A stretch of DNA of 64,000 bases from Pseudomonadota bacterium (GTDB taxonomy: Bacteria > Pseudomonadota > Alphaproteobacteria > Acetobacterales > Acetobacteraceae), in assembly GCA_021805565.1 (NCBI GenBank), contig JAJZFA010000048.1:62001-126000 (forward strand), in the 5' to 3' direction. Under the pieces are notes generated by a model that had not been told where the DNA came from, searched no databases, and saw only the letters and a list, made by a program, of their open reading frames with translations. Every line of letters starts with the position of its first letter. Positions within the stretch are counted from its first letter, which is position 1. Both the position numbers and the translations under genes were made by a program. Below, one piece after another: positions 25,825 through 35,732 of this stretch.

Positions 25825-27321
25825 ATGCGCCATATCGGACATTTCATCGGCGGCAAGCACGTCGCCGGCACAAGCGGCCATTCCGGCGACGTTTTCGACC
25901 CGGCGTCCGGCGAGATTACCGCCAAGGTCGCTATGGCGAACGCTTCGGAGGTGGATAAAGCGGTCGCCGCGGCCAACGCGGCCTGGCCGGCCTGGGCCGC
26001 CACCCCGCCGCTGCGCCGGGCTCGGACGATGTTCAAATTGCGGGAATTGCTGGAACGCGACCGGCGGGAACTGTCCGCGATCGTCACAAGCGAGCATGGC
26101 AAGGTCCTGTCCGATGCCGACGGCGAAGTGCAGCGCGGGCTGGAAGTGGTGGAATTCGCCAGCGGCATCCCGCATCTGTTGAAGGGCGAATACACCGATC
26201 AGGTCGGCACCGGTATCGACGCGTGGTCGATCCGCCAGCCGCTGGGCGTGGTTGCCGGCATCACGCCGTTCAACTTTCCCATCATGGTGCCGCTGTGGAT
26301 GATCCCGGTCGCGCTCGCCACCGGCAACTGTTTCGTGCTGAAACCGTCGGAGAAAGATCCGTCCGTCGCGCTGAAACTGGCGGACCTGATGAAGGAAGCC
26401 GGCGTGCCGGACGGCGTGTTCAGCGTCGTGCAAGGCGGGCGGGACGCGGTGGAAGCGATTATCGCTCATCCGGGAATCGCGGCGATCAGCTTTGTCGGGT
26501 CCACCGCCATCGCGGAAACCATCTATCGCGGCGGCACGTCCGCCGGTAAGCGCGTCCAGGCGCTGGGTGGGGCGAAGAACCACATGGTGATCATGCCCGA
26601 TGCCAATATCGACGACGCGGTCGATGCGCTGATGGGGTCGGCCTATGGCGCGGCCGGGGAACGCTGCATGGCGGTGTCGGTCGCGGTGACGGTCGGGTCG
26701 GCCGGCGATGCGCTGATGTCGAAACTGGCGCCCCGGGTGCGGGCGCTGAAAGTGGCGCCGGGTGTCGATCCGGATGCCGAGATGGGGCCGCTGGTGACGC
26801 GCGAGCATCTGGAGAAAGTGCGTGGCTACGTGGACACCGGCGTGAAGGAAGGCGCCGATCTGGTCGTGGATGGCCGGGGTTTGAAGCTGCAAGGGTATGA
26901 AAACGGTTTCTTCCTGGGCGGATGCCTGTTCGATAACGTCACGGCGGACATGCGCATCTACAAGGAGGAAATCTTCGGCCCGGTGCTGTCGGTGATGCGG
27001 GCGCCCGATGTCGCCACCGCGACGAAACTGATCAACGCGCACCAGTACGGCAACGGCGTCGCGCTGTTCACCAACGATGGCGGCGTGGCGCGCGACTTCA
27101 CTCAGGCGATCCAGATCGGAATGGTGGGGATTAACGTGCCGATCCCGGTGCCGATGGCGTTCCACTCCTTCGGCGGATGGAAGCAGTCGCTGTTCGGCGA
27201 TCACCATATTTATGGGATGGAGGGCGTGCGGTTCTATACGCGCTATAAGGCGGTGACTCAGCGTTGGACGGCGGGAACGCGGCGCGGGCCGGAATTCACG
27301 ATGCCGACTCCGGGGCGATAG
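25825..27321 (+). CDS. mmsA: methylmalonate-semialdehyde dehydrogenase (CoA-acylating)
   Basis: 498 residues from ATG 25825, preceded by GGAGGG. Converts methylmalonate semialdehyde to propionyl-CoA (and malonate semialdehyde to acetyl-CoA) in valine and inositol breakdown. Hallmarks: [32 protein letters not shown] where MMSDH replaces the general ALDH Glu with Asn, and the catalytic Cys281 in [12 protein letters not shown]-terminal [11 protein letters not shown] is conserved. No other valine-pathway gene is adjacent. Confidence 0.95.
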   Translation: MRHIGHFIGGKHVAGTSGHSGDVFDPASGEITAKVAMANASEVDKAVAAANAAWPAWAATPPLRRARTMFKLRELLERDRRELSAIVTSEHGKVLSDADGEVQRGLEVVEFASGIPHLLKGEYTDQVGTGIDAWSIRQPLGVVAGITPFNFPIMVPLWMIPVALATGNCFVLKPSEKDPSVALKLADLMKEAGVPDGVFSVVQGGRDAVEAIIAHPGIAAISFVGSTAIAETIYRGGTSAGKRVQALGGAKNHMVIMPDANIDDAVDALMGSAYGAAGERCMAVSVAVTVGSAGDALMSKLAPRVRALKVAPGVDPDAEMGPLVTREHLEKVRGYVDTGVKEGADLVVDGRGLKLQGYENGFFLGGCLFDNVTADMRIYKEEIFGPVLSVMRAPDVATATKLINAHQYGNGVALFTNDGGVARDFTQAIQIGMVGINVPIPVPMAFHSFGGWKQSLFGDHHIYGMEGVRFYTRYKAVTQRWTAGTRRGPEFTMPTPGR

Positions 27322-27364
27322 GGCGTATTCCGGCGTAGCGGGGCGGGGGGACAGCGGAGTAACG

Positions 27365-28144
27365 ATGCAAATCGGGCGGCATAAGCTGTCGTTGTGCAAG
27401 CATGGATGGATGCTGCACCATGGCCCTTATATCGGGAAATGCTTCGAGCTGTACGGTCAGTACAGCGAATCCGAGGTGCGCGTTATCCAGGCGTTCGTCA
27501 AAGCGGGCGATACGGCATTGGATATCGGGGCGAACATCGGCGATCTGACGGTGCCGATGGCGCGTGCCGCCGGGCCGGAAGGGCGTGTGTATGCCGTGGA
27601 ATCGCACGCCGCCACGTATCAGATTCTATGTGCCAATCTGGCTTTGAACGACATTCGGAACGTCAAGCCGCTGAACTGCTTTATCGCCGATTCCGCCGAT
27701 GTGGATATGGCGGGGCCGTGGGGGAAGTTCGGCTTCGTCAGCGAGGTTTGGAGCGCATCCGTCGTTGCCCTCGACACGCTCGGCCTGCCATCCTGTTCGT
27801 TCATGAAAATCGATGTGGATGGGAAGGAGCTGGAGGTTCTGCGCAGTGCCGGCCAACTGATCGATCGCTGCCGGCCGGTGCTGTATTTCGAGAATGACTC
27901 GCGTGACCGATCCGCCGCGTTGCTGGATCATGTCATGACGCTGAATTACGATTTGTACTGGCATGCCGCGCCGATTTTCGAACCGGACAATTTCTTCGGC
28001 AATCCAGTCGATCACTGGGCGACCAGGCCGGTCATGTCGCTGATGGTGCTGGGTATTCCGGCCGAACGGCGGGCAGCATACACGATCCAGCTTCCCCCGG
28101 TTGCTAGCAAGGATCAATGGTGGATCGATACTCCAGCGACCTGA
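27365..28144 (+). CDS. FkbM-family methyltransferase
   Basis: 259 residues. The SAM-binding motif is ALDIGANIGDLTVPMA followed by VYAVESHAATYQILCANLALN, and KIDVDGKELEVLRSA is the FkbM-family block that ends the core. FkbM enzymes O-methylate sugars or polyketides. It lies 43 bases after mmsA on the same strand, and the acceptor cannot be guessed from context. The C-terminal extension after residue 180 (LYWHAAPIFEPDNFFG) is common in this family. Confidence 0.88.
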   Translation: MQIGRHKLSLCKHGWMLHHGPYIGKCFELYGQYSESEVRVIQAFVKAGDTALDIGANIGDLTVPMARAAGPEGRVYAVESHAATYQILCANLALNDIRNVKPLNCFIADSADVDMAGPWGKFGFVSEVWSASVVALDTLGLPSCSFMKIDVDGKELEVLRSAGQLIDRCRPVLYFENDSRDRSAALLDHVMTLNYDLYWHAAPIFEPDNFFGNPVDHWATRPVMSLMVLGIPAERRAAYTIQLPPVASKDQWWIDTPAT

Positions 28145-28332
28145 CCCTGGAAAAATCGTGCGCCGGGTACGACAGCCGCCTTGAGTGGCTCACGCCCTTT
28201 GGGGGGGCGCCATGACATTCAGGGCCACGTTACCTCACGCGATTCGCTGGTCTGTGGGCGTCGCCTAAGGCAACGCTGGCAAATAAGTGCGCCGGCACGC
28301 CAGCAAAGTTGCCGTGCAACACATGAACTTAA

Positions 28333-28378
28333 GAATTGCCCGACGCTGCCGCTTACAGTGATTATTGTCGGGCAATTC
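28333..28378. terminator. inverted repeat at the 3' end of trpS
   Basis: GAATTGCCCGAC (28333-28344) and GTCGGGCAATTC (28367-28378) are perfectly complementary 12-base arms around a 22-base loop. The structure begins two bases after the trpS stop codon on the minus strand and also lies downstream of the plus-strand FkbM gene. It is probably a transcription or 3' processing hairpin. No uridine run follows in either direction, so classic intrinsic termination is uncertain. Confidence 0.5.
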
Positions 28379-28379
28379 C

Positions 28380-29387
28380 TTAGCATCGCCCTGGATTTAC
28401 AAACCCAACCAGCCTCTCGGCCTCTTGAACAATCGGATCGGCGATCGCCGCCGCCCGTTCCGCGCCCGAACGCAATATCGCCATCAGCGTCGCGGGATCG
28501 TTTAACAGCCGGTCGGTCTCGGCCGCGATCGGCGCCAGCTTGTCGATCAACAATGCTGTCAGCGCGCTTTTGAAAGGACCGAACCCCTCGCCGCCATGCA
28601 TTTTCAGCACCGACGCATGGTCGGTATCGGTCAGGGCCGCATAAATCCCCACCAAATTCCTGGCCTCCGGCCGCTCGTTCAAGCCTTCCACGCCGGACGG
28701 CAATGGCAACGGATCGGTCTTCGCGCGCCGTATTTTCAAGGCGATCGTGTCCGCGTCGTCGTTCAGGTTGATGCGGCTCTGATCCGACGGATCGGACTTC
28801 GACATCTTCTTCGTGCCATCCCGCAAACTCATCACCCGCGCCGCCGGGCCGACGATGACCGGTTCGATGTTGGGGAAAAAATCGACGCCGTAATCGTGAT
28901 TGAATTTTTGCGCGATGTCGTTGGCGAGCTCCAGATGCTGCCGTTGATCGTCGCCCACCGGCACGCGGGTCGCGTGATAAGCGTGAATGTCCGCCGCCAT
29001 CAGGTTCGGATAGACGTACAGGCCGGATGAGGCATTCTCCCGGTCTTTTCCAGCCTTGTCCTTGAACTGCGTCATCCGGTTCAGCCAGCCAAGCCGCGCG
29101 ACGCAATTGAAAATCCACGCAAGCTGTGCATGGGCGCGAACGCCCGATTGCAAAAACAGGATATGCCGGACCGGATCGACGCCGCATGCCAGCAGCACCG
29201 CGGCCATTTCCAGCGATTGCCGCCGCAATGCCGCCGGATCCTGCCAGGCCGTGATGGCATGCAAATCCACTACGCACCAAAGGCACGCATGATCGTCCTG
29301 AAGTCGGACCCAGTTCCGGATCGCACCCAAATAATTGCCCAATGTGGGAATGCCAGACGGCTGGATGCCGGAAAAAACGCGTTGCAT
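28380..29387 (-). CDS. trpS: tryptophanyl-tRNA synthetase
   Basis: 335 residues, class I aminoacyl-tRNA synthetase charging tRNA-Trp. The family N-terminus [21 protein letters not shown] carries the HIGH-equivalent. [11 protein letters not shown] is the KMSKS loop. ATG 29387 is chosen because homology starts exactly there; the frame is open further upstream. It begins 5 bases after murJ ends on the same strand, so the two are likely one transcript. Confidence 0.97.
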   Translation of the reverse strand: MQRVFSGIQPSGIPTLGNYLGAIRNWVRLQDDHACLWCVVDLHAITAWQDPAALRRQSLEMAAVLLACGVDPVRHILFLQSGVRAHAQLAWIFNCVARLGWLNRMTQFKDKAGKDRENASSGLYVYPNLMAADIHAYHATRVPVGDDQRQHLELANDIAQKFNHDYGVDFFPNIEPVIVGPAARVMSLRDGTKKMSKSDPSDQSRINLNDDADTIALKIRRAKTDPLPLPSGVEGLNERPEARNLVGIYAALTDTDHASVLKMHGGEGFGPFKSALTALLIDKLAPIAAETDRLLNDPATLMAILRSGAERAAAIADPIVQEAERLVGFVNPGRC

Positions 29388-29392
29388 ACCGT

Positions 29393-30982
29393 TCAAATCT
29401 CTGTGGTTGGAGCCGGACTGATGGCCGATCCGCCCGCACCGCGCAAGCGACGTCGAGAGAGCATACGGCCCACATCCCGCAGATTGTATGCGCCGAACAG
29501 CGACGCCGCGATCGCGTAAGCGACCATGCCGCCGCCGACCAGTTCGCCGAGCGATATCAGCCGAAGCCATCCGAACGAAGGCGCCTGGAAGAGCAGCGCC
29601 CGCAAACCCCACAGCACCGCGCCCATGGCCGCGGACGCGCCGGCCATCCCGATGCACCGACGCACAAGCAGACGATCGGGGACGAAATGGCCCCGCCGCC
29701 GAAGCACGATCGCCAGTCCGGCGACATTAACGATCGCCGCTATGCTGGTCGCCAGCGCGGGTCCCACATGGGCCAGCGGTATCATAAAAAGCAGGTTCAG
29801 CACCAAATTCAGCGCCACGCTCGCCACACCGATCTTCACCGGCATGCCCGTATCGCCCCGCGCGAAGAACGCCGGTGCCAGCACCTTCACCACTACGAAG
29901 GCTGGCAATCCAAGCGCATAGGCCGCCAGCGATTGCGACGAAAACAGTACGCTCTCCAGCCCGAATGCGCCCCGGCCGAACAGGGAAAGCATAATCGGAT
30001 AGGCGCAAACAATCAGTGCCAGCGCCGCCGGCAGGGTCAGAAACAATCCATACTCAATCGCCCGGTTCAGCGTCGCTATCGCCGACGCGGCTTCGCCCGC
30101 CCGAACCTGCCGCGACAGCAGCGGCAACAGCGCCGTGCCGACCGCGGTGCCGATGACGCCCAGCGGCAACTGCTGAACCCGATCCGCGAAATACAGCACC
30201 GAAACCGTGCCGGGCGGCAGCAGACTGGCGATGATGACATCCACCGTCAGATTGAGCTGAGTCACGCCCGCCCCCACCAGACCCGGTGCCATCCGCCGCA
30301 TCAGCAAACGCATTTGCGGCGTCATACGGGGCCGGGGAATCCGCAGGGCCATCCCGCTCCGCCGGACTGCCACCATCAGCAGCCCAAGCTGCGCGATGCC
30401 CGAAACCGTGACCCCCCATGCCAATGCGTGGCCCACCGTCGGAACGTACGGGGTCAGCCAAAGCATGCACGCGATCGAGACGATATTGAACAGCACATAG
30501 GATGCCGACGCGGCCGTAAATTTTTCCAGTCCGTTCAACACCCCGGAAACCAAGGCCGCGAGGCAAATCAACACCAGGTAAGGAAACGTGATCCGCGACA
30601 GGCTGACAGCCAGCGCGAACTTGCCTGGATTTTCCGAAAACCCAGGCGCCAGGATCGTCATCAGCGCCGGCATGAAAATCTCGCCCAGGATCGTCATGAT
30701 ACCAAGCCAGAACGCCATCGCCGCGAATGCCTCCTGAGCAAACTGCTTCGCCGCCTCCCTGCCTTCCGTATGCAGAAGTCCCGAGAACGCGGGGATGAAC
30801 GCGGCGTTGAAGGCACCCTCTCCGAACAGCCGGCGGAACAGGTTCGGCAGTTTAAGCGCAACGAAGAACGCGTCGGCGATCGGGCCGGTGCCCATTAGCG
30901 CGGCTATCAGCATATCCCGCGCGAATCCCAGCACCCGGCTGATCAAGGTCCAGCCGCCGACCGTTAGAATACCCTTCAGCAT
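29393..30982 (-). CDS. murJ: lipid II flippase MurJ
   Basis: 529 residues of the MOP-superfamily flippase that moves lipid II across the inner membrane for peptidoglycan synthesis. About 14 transmembrane segments are expected and hydrophobic stretches run throughout. The opening [19 protein letters not shown] and [29 protein letters not shown] is the classic MurJ start, carrying the conserved Arg and Asp. It ends 5 bases before trpS. Confidence 0.97.
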   Translation of the reverse strand: MLKGILTVGGWTLISRVLGFARDMLIAALMGTGPIADAFFVALKLPNLFRRLFGEGAFNAAFIPAFSGLLHTEGREAAKQFAQEAFAAMAFWLGIMTILGEIFMPALMTILAPGFSENPGKFALAVSLSRITFPYLVLICLAALVSGVLNGLEKFTAASASYVLFNIVSIACMLWLTPYVPTVGHALAWGVTVSGIAQLGLLMVAVRRSGMALRIPRPRMTPQMRLLMRRMAPGLVGAGVTQLNLTVDVIIASLLPPGTVSVLYFADRVQQLPLGVIGTAVGTALLPLLSRQVRAGEAASAIATLNRAIEYGLFLTLPAALALIVCAYPIMLSLFGRGAFGLESVLFSSQSLAAYALGLPAFVVVKVLAPAFFARGDTGMPVKIGVASVALNLVLNLLFMIPLAHVGPALATSIAAIVNVAGLAIVLRRRGHFVPDRLLVRRCIGMAGASAAMGAVLWGLRALLFQAPSFGWLRLISLGELVGGGMVAYAIAASLFGAYNLRDVGRMLSRRRLRGAGGSAISPAPTTEI

Positions 30983-31024
30983 AACGGACCTAAGCCAGCC
31001 GATGCTTCTCCCGGAAGACGCGGA

Positions 31025-31990
31025 TCATTCATCGCGTTGCGGACGCGACATAAGCTGATCGATGGCCTCGTCCAGGGTCTTGTCGCCGGCAAGCAGATCG
31101 GCGACCGCGCGACAGATCGGCAGTTCCACCGCTGTCCCCGCGCGGACCACCAGCGCGGAGGCGGTTGCCACCCCCTCTGTCACCGCCGACCGGCTGGCCA
31201 GAATGGCGCGAAGTGTCTGCCCCCGTCCCAGCGCATGGCCCAGACTGAAATTCCGGCTGGACAATCCAGTGCAGGTCAACAGCAAATCCCCCAAACCGGA
31301 CAGCCCCATAACCGTCTCCGCTCGGCCACCCAACGCCACGGCCAACCGCCGCACTTCATTCAGCCCGCGCGTAACCAGCGCCGCGCGGGCATTTTCGCCC
31401 AGGCCCGCGCCAATAACCGCACCCGCCGCGATCGCGATAACGTTTTTCGCGGCGCCCCCAAGTTGAGCGCCAATCGGATCGTCGTTGCCATACAGGCGAA
31501 ATGTGCTGGTCCCGAGCGTCGCCCGAACCTGGTCGCGAAGCGCCGCATCGACACTGGCCACGACCGTCGCCGCGGGTAGCCCCATTGCAACCTCATGGGC
31601 AAAGTTCGGGCCAGTCAGCACGGCCAGGGCACCGGCATCGCAAACGTCGCGCACCACCTCCAGCGGCAGCATCCGGGTCCCGGACTCGACCCCTTTCGCG
31701 CAAACGACGATCGCGGGTTTCCTGGGATGCAGGCGCAATAACGAAGACCGGAGATGCTGCGTCGGTACTGCCCAAAGCAGAAGCCCGGCCGCATCGGGGA
31801 TGTCGCCGCTCACTTCAAGCGCGTCGGGAAGGCGCAACCCGGCAAGCCGATCGTTTTCCCGCTTCGCGTCGATCGCCGCGGCCGATATCGAATCGCGTGC
31901 GACCAGCGTGACCCGGTGGCCAGCCCGCACCGCTTGGATCGCTAGCGCGGTTCCCCAGGCGCCCGCACCAACGACCGCGATCCTACTCAT
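31025..31990 (-). CDS. gpsA: glycerol-3-phosphate dehydrogenase [NAD(P)+]
   Basis: 321 residues. Makes sn-glycerol 3-phosphate for phospholipids. The Rossmann motif is VVGAGAWGTALA (about 5-16). VLTGPNFAHEVAMGLPAA is the family block, GAAKNVIAIAAG holds the catalytic Lys, and GLSGLGDLLLTCTGLSSRNFSLG is the C-terminal signature. Its start overlaps the upstream rlmJ stop by 8 bases; tsaD-rlmJ-gpsA form one minus-strand operon. Confidence 0.96.
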   Translation of the reverse strand: MSRIAVVGAGAWGTALAIQAVRAGHRVTLVARDSISAAAIDAKRENDRLAGLRLPDALEVSGDIPDAAGLLLWAVPTQHLRSSLLRLHPRKPAIVVCAKGVESGTRMLPLEVVRDVCDAGALAVLTGPNFAHEVAMGLPAATVVASVDAALRDQVRATLGTSTFRLYGNDDPIGAQLGGAAKNVIAIAAGAVIGAGLGENARAALVTRGLNEVRRLAVALGGRAETVMGLSGLGDLLLTCTGLSSRNFSLGHALGRGQTLRAILASRSAVTEGVATASALVVRAGTAVELPICRAVADLLAGDKTLDEAIDQLMSRPQRDE

Positions 31991-32801
31991 CCGCCAGCCT
32001 GATCACCGAGATGCCGGCACCGGGTTCGCCGTCGCCGACGCCCTCCAGAACAGCCGTCGCGATTGCCCGCGCTCGTGCCTCGAATTGGTACGGTGGATTG
32101 ATCGCCAGCAGCCCGCATCCGTTCAGCCGGCCAGGATCGGTCGTCGCCCGCACATAAAGCTCCACCGCGACGATGTCGCGAATCCCACATTGCGCCAGAG
32201 TCGCATGAAAGCCGCGCACGGTCGCCATCTGTTTAATCGGATACCATGCGGCGAATATCCCATGGCCGAATCGGCCATGACCCTGGCAAAGTCCGCCCGC
32301 GAGCGTAAAAAATTCGTCGCGCGACTCGAAGGGCGGATCGATGAAGACCAGCCCCCGGTTCTCCTTCGGTGGAATAAGCGCACCCAAGGCTTCCCACCCG
32401 GATCGTTCATGTACCGCCACCGATCGATCGTGACGAAATTGCCCGCGTAAGGCACTCGAGTCCGCCGGATGCAGTTCGCAGCAGGCCATGCGATCATTCT
32501 CCCGCAACACTGCCCGAATCAGTGCCGGAGATCCCGGATACAGGCCAAGCCGTGCCACCAGCCCGAGATAACGGTCCAAAACCGGAGAAGGCCGCGCGAT
32601 CAGGCGGCGTATTCCCCGCGCGGCCTCATCCGTTCGCTGGGCCTCCGGGGCATTCAGATCGTAACGGCCCGCCCCGGCATGGGTATCCAGCACGAAAAAG
32701 CCGGCGGGCTTGCGTGCCAGCCAATCAAGCAGATCGACCAGAAGCGCATGCTTGAAGCAATCCGCGAAATTACCCGCGTGATAGGCGTGACGGTAGTTCA
32801 T
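31983..32801 (-). CDS. rlmJ: 23S rRNA adenine-2030 N6-methyltransferase
   Basis: 272 residues from ATG 32801, where the family begins (MNYRHAYHAGNFADCFKHALL). VLDTHAGAGRYDL is the SAM-binding loop and FIDPPFE the catalytic motif of an N6-adenine enzyme. It overlaps tsaD by four bases (ATGA) upstream and gpsA by 8 bases downstream. An open extension to 32834 is not supported. Confidence 0.93.
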   Translation of the reverse strand: MNYRHAYHAGNFADCFKHALLVDLLDWLARKPAGFFVLDTHAGAGRYDLNAPEAQRTDEAARGIRRLIARPSPVLDRYLGLVARLGLYPGSPALIRAVLRENDRMACCELHPADSSALRGQFRHDRSVAVHERSGWEALGALIPPKENRGLVFIDPPFESRDEFFTLAGGLCQGHGRFGHGIFAAWYPIKQMATVRGFHATLAQCGIRDIVAVELYVRATTDPGRLNGCGLLAINPPYQFEARARAIATAVLEGVGDGEPGAGISVIRLADE

Positions 32802-33850
32802 ACCGGTGGCGCTTCCAGGGTATCCAGCGGCCACCTGGGGCGTGCGGCCGCATCCAGGCTGTCGCTTCCGCCCAGTCGCAGCCGCTCGATACCCGCCCAG
32901 GCCACCATGACCGCGTTATCGGAACACAGCCGAACCGGCGGTGCGGCCAGGCTAAATCCACGCGATCCGGCGGCCTTGGCCAGACCGGTACGCACCGCTG
33001 CATTCGAGGCAACACCGCCGGCGACCACAAGCAGACCGGCCGAGGGGAACCGCGTTCGCATCATATCCATCGCATGCACCGCCCGGTCGGCCAGCACGTC
33101 CACCACCGCCCGCTGAAAACCCGCCGCGATATCGGCCCGCTGTCCGTCCGACAGGTCCGGACCGATCCGCGCGATCGTTTGCGCCACGGCCGTCTTCAGC
33201 CCCGAGAAACTCAGATCGCACCCAGGCCGGTGCATCATTGGCCGGGGCAGCTCAATTCGTCCCGGATCGCCGTTCGCGGCGATCGCCTCCAGTGCCGGTC
33301 CGCCGGGCCACGCCAGGCCCAGCAGCTTCGCGACCTTGTCGAAAGCCTCGCCGGCCGCATCGTCGAGGGTTCCGCCCAACCGCAGATGCCGCCCGACCCC
33401 CATCACCGCGATACACTGCGAATGGCCGCCCGACAGCAGGAACAATAAATACGGAAACGGGGCACCATCCGGCACCAAACCCGGCAAACGGGCCGTCAGC
33501 GCGTGCGCTTCCAGATGGTTCACCGCCACAAACGGAATCCCGCGGGCAAGCGAGACGCCCTTGCCGAACTGCGAGCCGACAATCAATCCGCCAATCAGGC
33601 CCGGCCCCGCCGTCGCGGCGATGCCCCCCAAATCGCCGAACGTCATCCTGGCCTCGGACATTGCCTGGCGGACCTGCCCAGGTAGATATCTCAGATGCGC
33701 CCTGGCCGCGATTTCCGGAACAACACCGCCAAAAGGCGCATGCTCGGCAAGTTGAGTGAGGACCGCCTCGCCGAGGATCCGTCCGTCGCCATCGACCACG
33801 GCCGCGGCCGTCTCATCGCAAGACGTCTCGATTCCAAGAACCGGCTTCAT
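32798..33850 (-). CDS. tsaD: tRNA threonylcarbamoyladenosine transferase TsaD
   Basis: 350 residues. Transfers the threonylcarbamoyl group to A37 of ANN-decoding tRNAs, with TsaB and TsaE. The start LGIETSCDETAAAVV, the metal-binding His pair in VNHLEAHALTA, LLSGGHSQ, and late VVAGGVASNAAVR are diagnostic. ATG 33850 is chosen at the homology start rather than the open extension to 33886. It is divergent from hemD, the usual arrangement, but hemC is not between them. Confidence 0.97.
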   Translation of the reverse strand: MKPVLGIETSCDETAAAVVDGDGRILGEAVLTQLAEHAPFGGVVPEIAARAHLRYLPGQVRQAMSEARMTFGDLGGIAATAGPGLIGGLIVGSQFGKGVSLARGIPFVAVNHLEAHALTARLPGLVPDGAPFPYLLFLLSGGHSQCIAVMGVGRHLRLGGTLDDAAGEAFDKVAKLLGLAWPGGPALEAIAANGDPGRIELPRPMMHRPGCDLSFSGLKTAVAQTIARIGPDLSDGQRADIAAGFQRAVVDVLADRAVHAMDMMRTRFPSAGLLVVAGGVASNAAVRTGLAKAAGSRGFSLAAPPVRLCSDNAVMVAWAGIERLRLGGSDSLDAAARPRWPLDTLEAPPV

Positions 33851-34065
33851 TCGATCATCCCAGCCATTGTCCGGGCATGCGCACACGCCAATCGGTCATC
33901 TGGCCCGCTGGTAGCACGTCGCCAAAGATCATAACATCGCACCGGGTGTCGTCACATTTAGCGACCGGAGTATCTTTGCCACCGTGTGTCTCAACCAAGG
34001 GCGGTATCGGCTTCGCGTGCGTCTGCGCGCCGATGAAGATGCCCGCTCAGACAAAGGCTTAGGGC

Positions 34066-34800
34066 ATGCTCGACGCCGCGATCCGAAGCGACAAGTGCCC
34101 GCCACGGCCTAAGTGCATTTTGATCGCGAGGCCAGAGCCTGGCGCCACGGAAACCGCGAGCCGGCTGGTTTTGCTGGGGTATTGCCCCATTGTCGTACCC
34201 GTTCTGGAAATTGAAACCCGACCCTTCGTCGTGCCGGACAGCATCGCCGCAACGCTTTTGACGAGCCGGAACGCCATAGCCGCCTGTCCGCCTTCGCTCC
34301 ATCGCCGTCCGGTTTTTGCGGTCGGAAGCGCCACGGCCGCCCGAGCCACCCAGGCGGGCTTCACCCAGGTCATGAGCGCGGACGCAGACGCGCATGCGCT
34401 GACCAGACTGGTCGCGGGCACGCTTTCCCCCGCCGGCGGAAGCCTGCTTCTCCCGGTGGGGGAGGGACAAGGCATTGAAGTAGCGACCGCCCTCCGCGCG
34501 CATGGGTTTCACGTGATCCGCCGCATCGCGTATCGCGCAAAGGGGATAACGAAATTGCCAGAAGCCGCGGCAACCCACCTGCGAGAGAGAACCCTGACCG
34601 CGGCGATGTTCTTTTCTGGCGAATCCTCCCGGCATTTCGTAAGGCTGCTGTTGGAAGCGGGGCTGACCCGAACGGTTCGCGATGTCGAAGCCGTGTCTAT
34701 CAGTGCGAAGGCCGCTGTGGCATTAAGAGTACTCCCCTGGCGGTGCATCGGTATCGCCGCGAAGCCAAACCAGGATGCAATGCTGGTGCTGCTGTCATGA
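34066..34800 (+). CDS. hemD: uroporphyrinogen-III synthase
   Basis: 244 residues. Closes and rearranges hydroxymethylbilane to uroporphyrinogen III. This family is poorly conserved; support comes from the opening LIARPEPGATETASRLVLLG, LLTSRNAIAA, PVFAVGSATAARATQAGF, and FFSGESSRHFVRLL. Context is strong: mitofilin-like and hemY genes follow in overlapping order. hemC, which usually sits just upstream, is absent. An internal 16-base sequence at 34505-34520 resembles a parS site. Confidence 0.87.
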   Translation: MLDAAIRSDKCPPRPKCILIARPEPGATETASRLVLLGYCPIVVPVLEIETRPFVVPDSIAATLLTSRNAIAACPPSLHRRPVFAVGSATAARATQAGFTQVMSADADAHALTRLVAGTLSPAGGSLLLPVGEGQGIEVATALRAHGFHVIRRIAYRAKGITKLPEAAATHLRERTLTAAMFFSGESSRHFVRLLLEAGLTRTVRDVEAVSISAKAAVALRVLPWRCIGIAAKPNQDAMLVLLS

Positions 34801-35732
34801 CCGACCAAGCCTTCCTGTCGCCCCCGGATGAAACGCCCAGGCCCACGCCCAATGCCTTGTCCCCAAAGCCCCAATCGCGGGACATCGTGCCGATTCTGGG
34901 CGGTCTCGGTTTTCTGATCTTAGCCGTCGCGATTTTTTGCGTTTGGCAATATCCGGCCGCGCCCGGCGAAACCGACGCCAACCGGATGGTCGAACGCCGG
35001 CTGGCGGATATCGATGCCCGGCTGACCCATATCGAGCAGCAGCCGATCGCCGATGCAGCGAAGATCGACGCCCGGATGGACGCACTCGCGGCGAAAGTGT
35101 CCGATCAAACCCAGATGGGCAGCCGGTTGGATACCTTATCTGGACGCATAGAAGCGTTGTCTGGCCGCAATCAGGCCGGACTCGATGCGGCCCGGCAGCA
35201 GCTGGATGCAATGACCGTCCGGCTTGCCGCCATCGAGGCAAATGCCGGTACCATCGACGCCGTTACCAAACGACTTAACCAGGTAGCGAGACTTCAGGAG
35301 GCCTCTTTCGCCCTCGCATCCGGCCAGCCGATTGGCGACCTATCCGGCGCTCCGGCCGCTCTTACGCGCTTCGCTCATGCTCCGCCGCCGACCGAAACAC
35401 AGCTTCGCCTCCGCTTTCAACGCGATGAACAGGCCGCGCTCGCGACCAAACAGCCGGAAAACGGTCAAGGACCCTTCATCGATCGGGTCTGGGATCGGGC
35501 GCAGGCGTTGGTAACAATTCATCGCGGCGACGAACTGGTGTTGGGTAACCCAACCGCGATGGCGCTGAGCCAGGCGGATGCCGCACTTGGCAATGGCGAT
35601 CTTGCCGCGGCCGTCACCGCCGTCGAAGGGTTGAAGGGCCAGCCGGCGCAGGTAATGGCGAACTGGCTCGCCGATGCGCGGGCACTGTTGAACGCTCGAT
35701 CCGCACTGACGTCCATGGCCGGTCACGCCTGA
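34797..35732 (+). CDS. mitofilin-family membrane protein (COG4223)
   Basis: 311 residues from ATG 34797, overlapping the hemD stop (ATGA). One N-terminal transmembrane segment (about 46-65, ILGGLGFLILAVAIFCVW) is followed by a long coiled-coil region (about 75-190) and a C-terminal mitofilin-like domain. The alphaproteobacterial family lies between hemD and hemY and is related to mitochondrial Mic60, which shapes inner-membrane contacts. A role in envelope structure is inferred from that relationship. Overlaps hemY by one base (TGATG). Confidence 0.82.
   Translation: MTDQAFLSPPDETPRPTPNALSPKPQSRDIVPILGGLGFLILAVAIFCVWQYPAAPGETDANRMVERRLADIDARLTHIEQQPIADAAKIDARMDALAAKVSDQTQMGSRLDTLSGRIEALSGRNQAGLDAARQQLDAMTVRLAAIEANAGTIDAVTKRLNQVARLQEASFALASGQPIGDLSGAPAALTRFAHAPPPTETQLRLRFQRDEQAALATKQPENGQGPFIDRVWDRAQALVTIHRGDELVLGNPTAMALSQADAALGNGDLAAAVTAVEGLKGQPAQVMANWLADARALLNARSALTSMAGHA

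Noticed and set aside
25660-27399. 579-residue minus-strand frame opposite mmsA
   Set aside because: Antisense to mmsA with His/Arg-rich composition typical of shadow translations.
28187-28209. Terminator hairpin after the FkbM gene
   Set aside because: The stem is short and a C/G run dominates; no T-run; not convincing.
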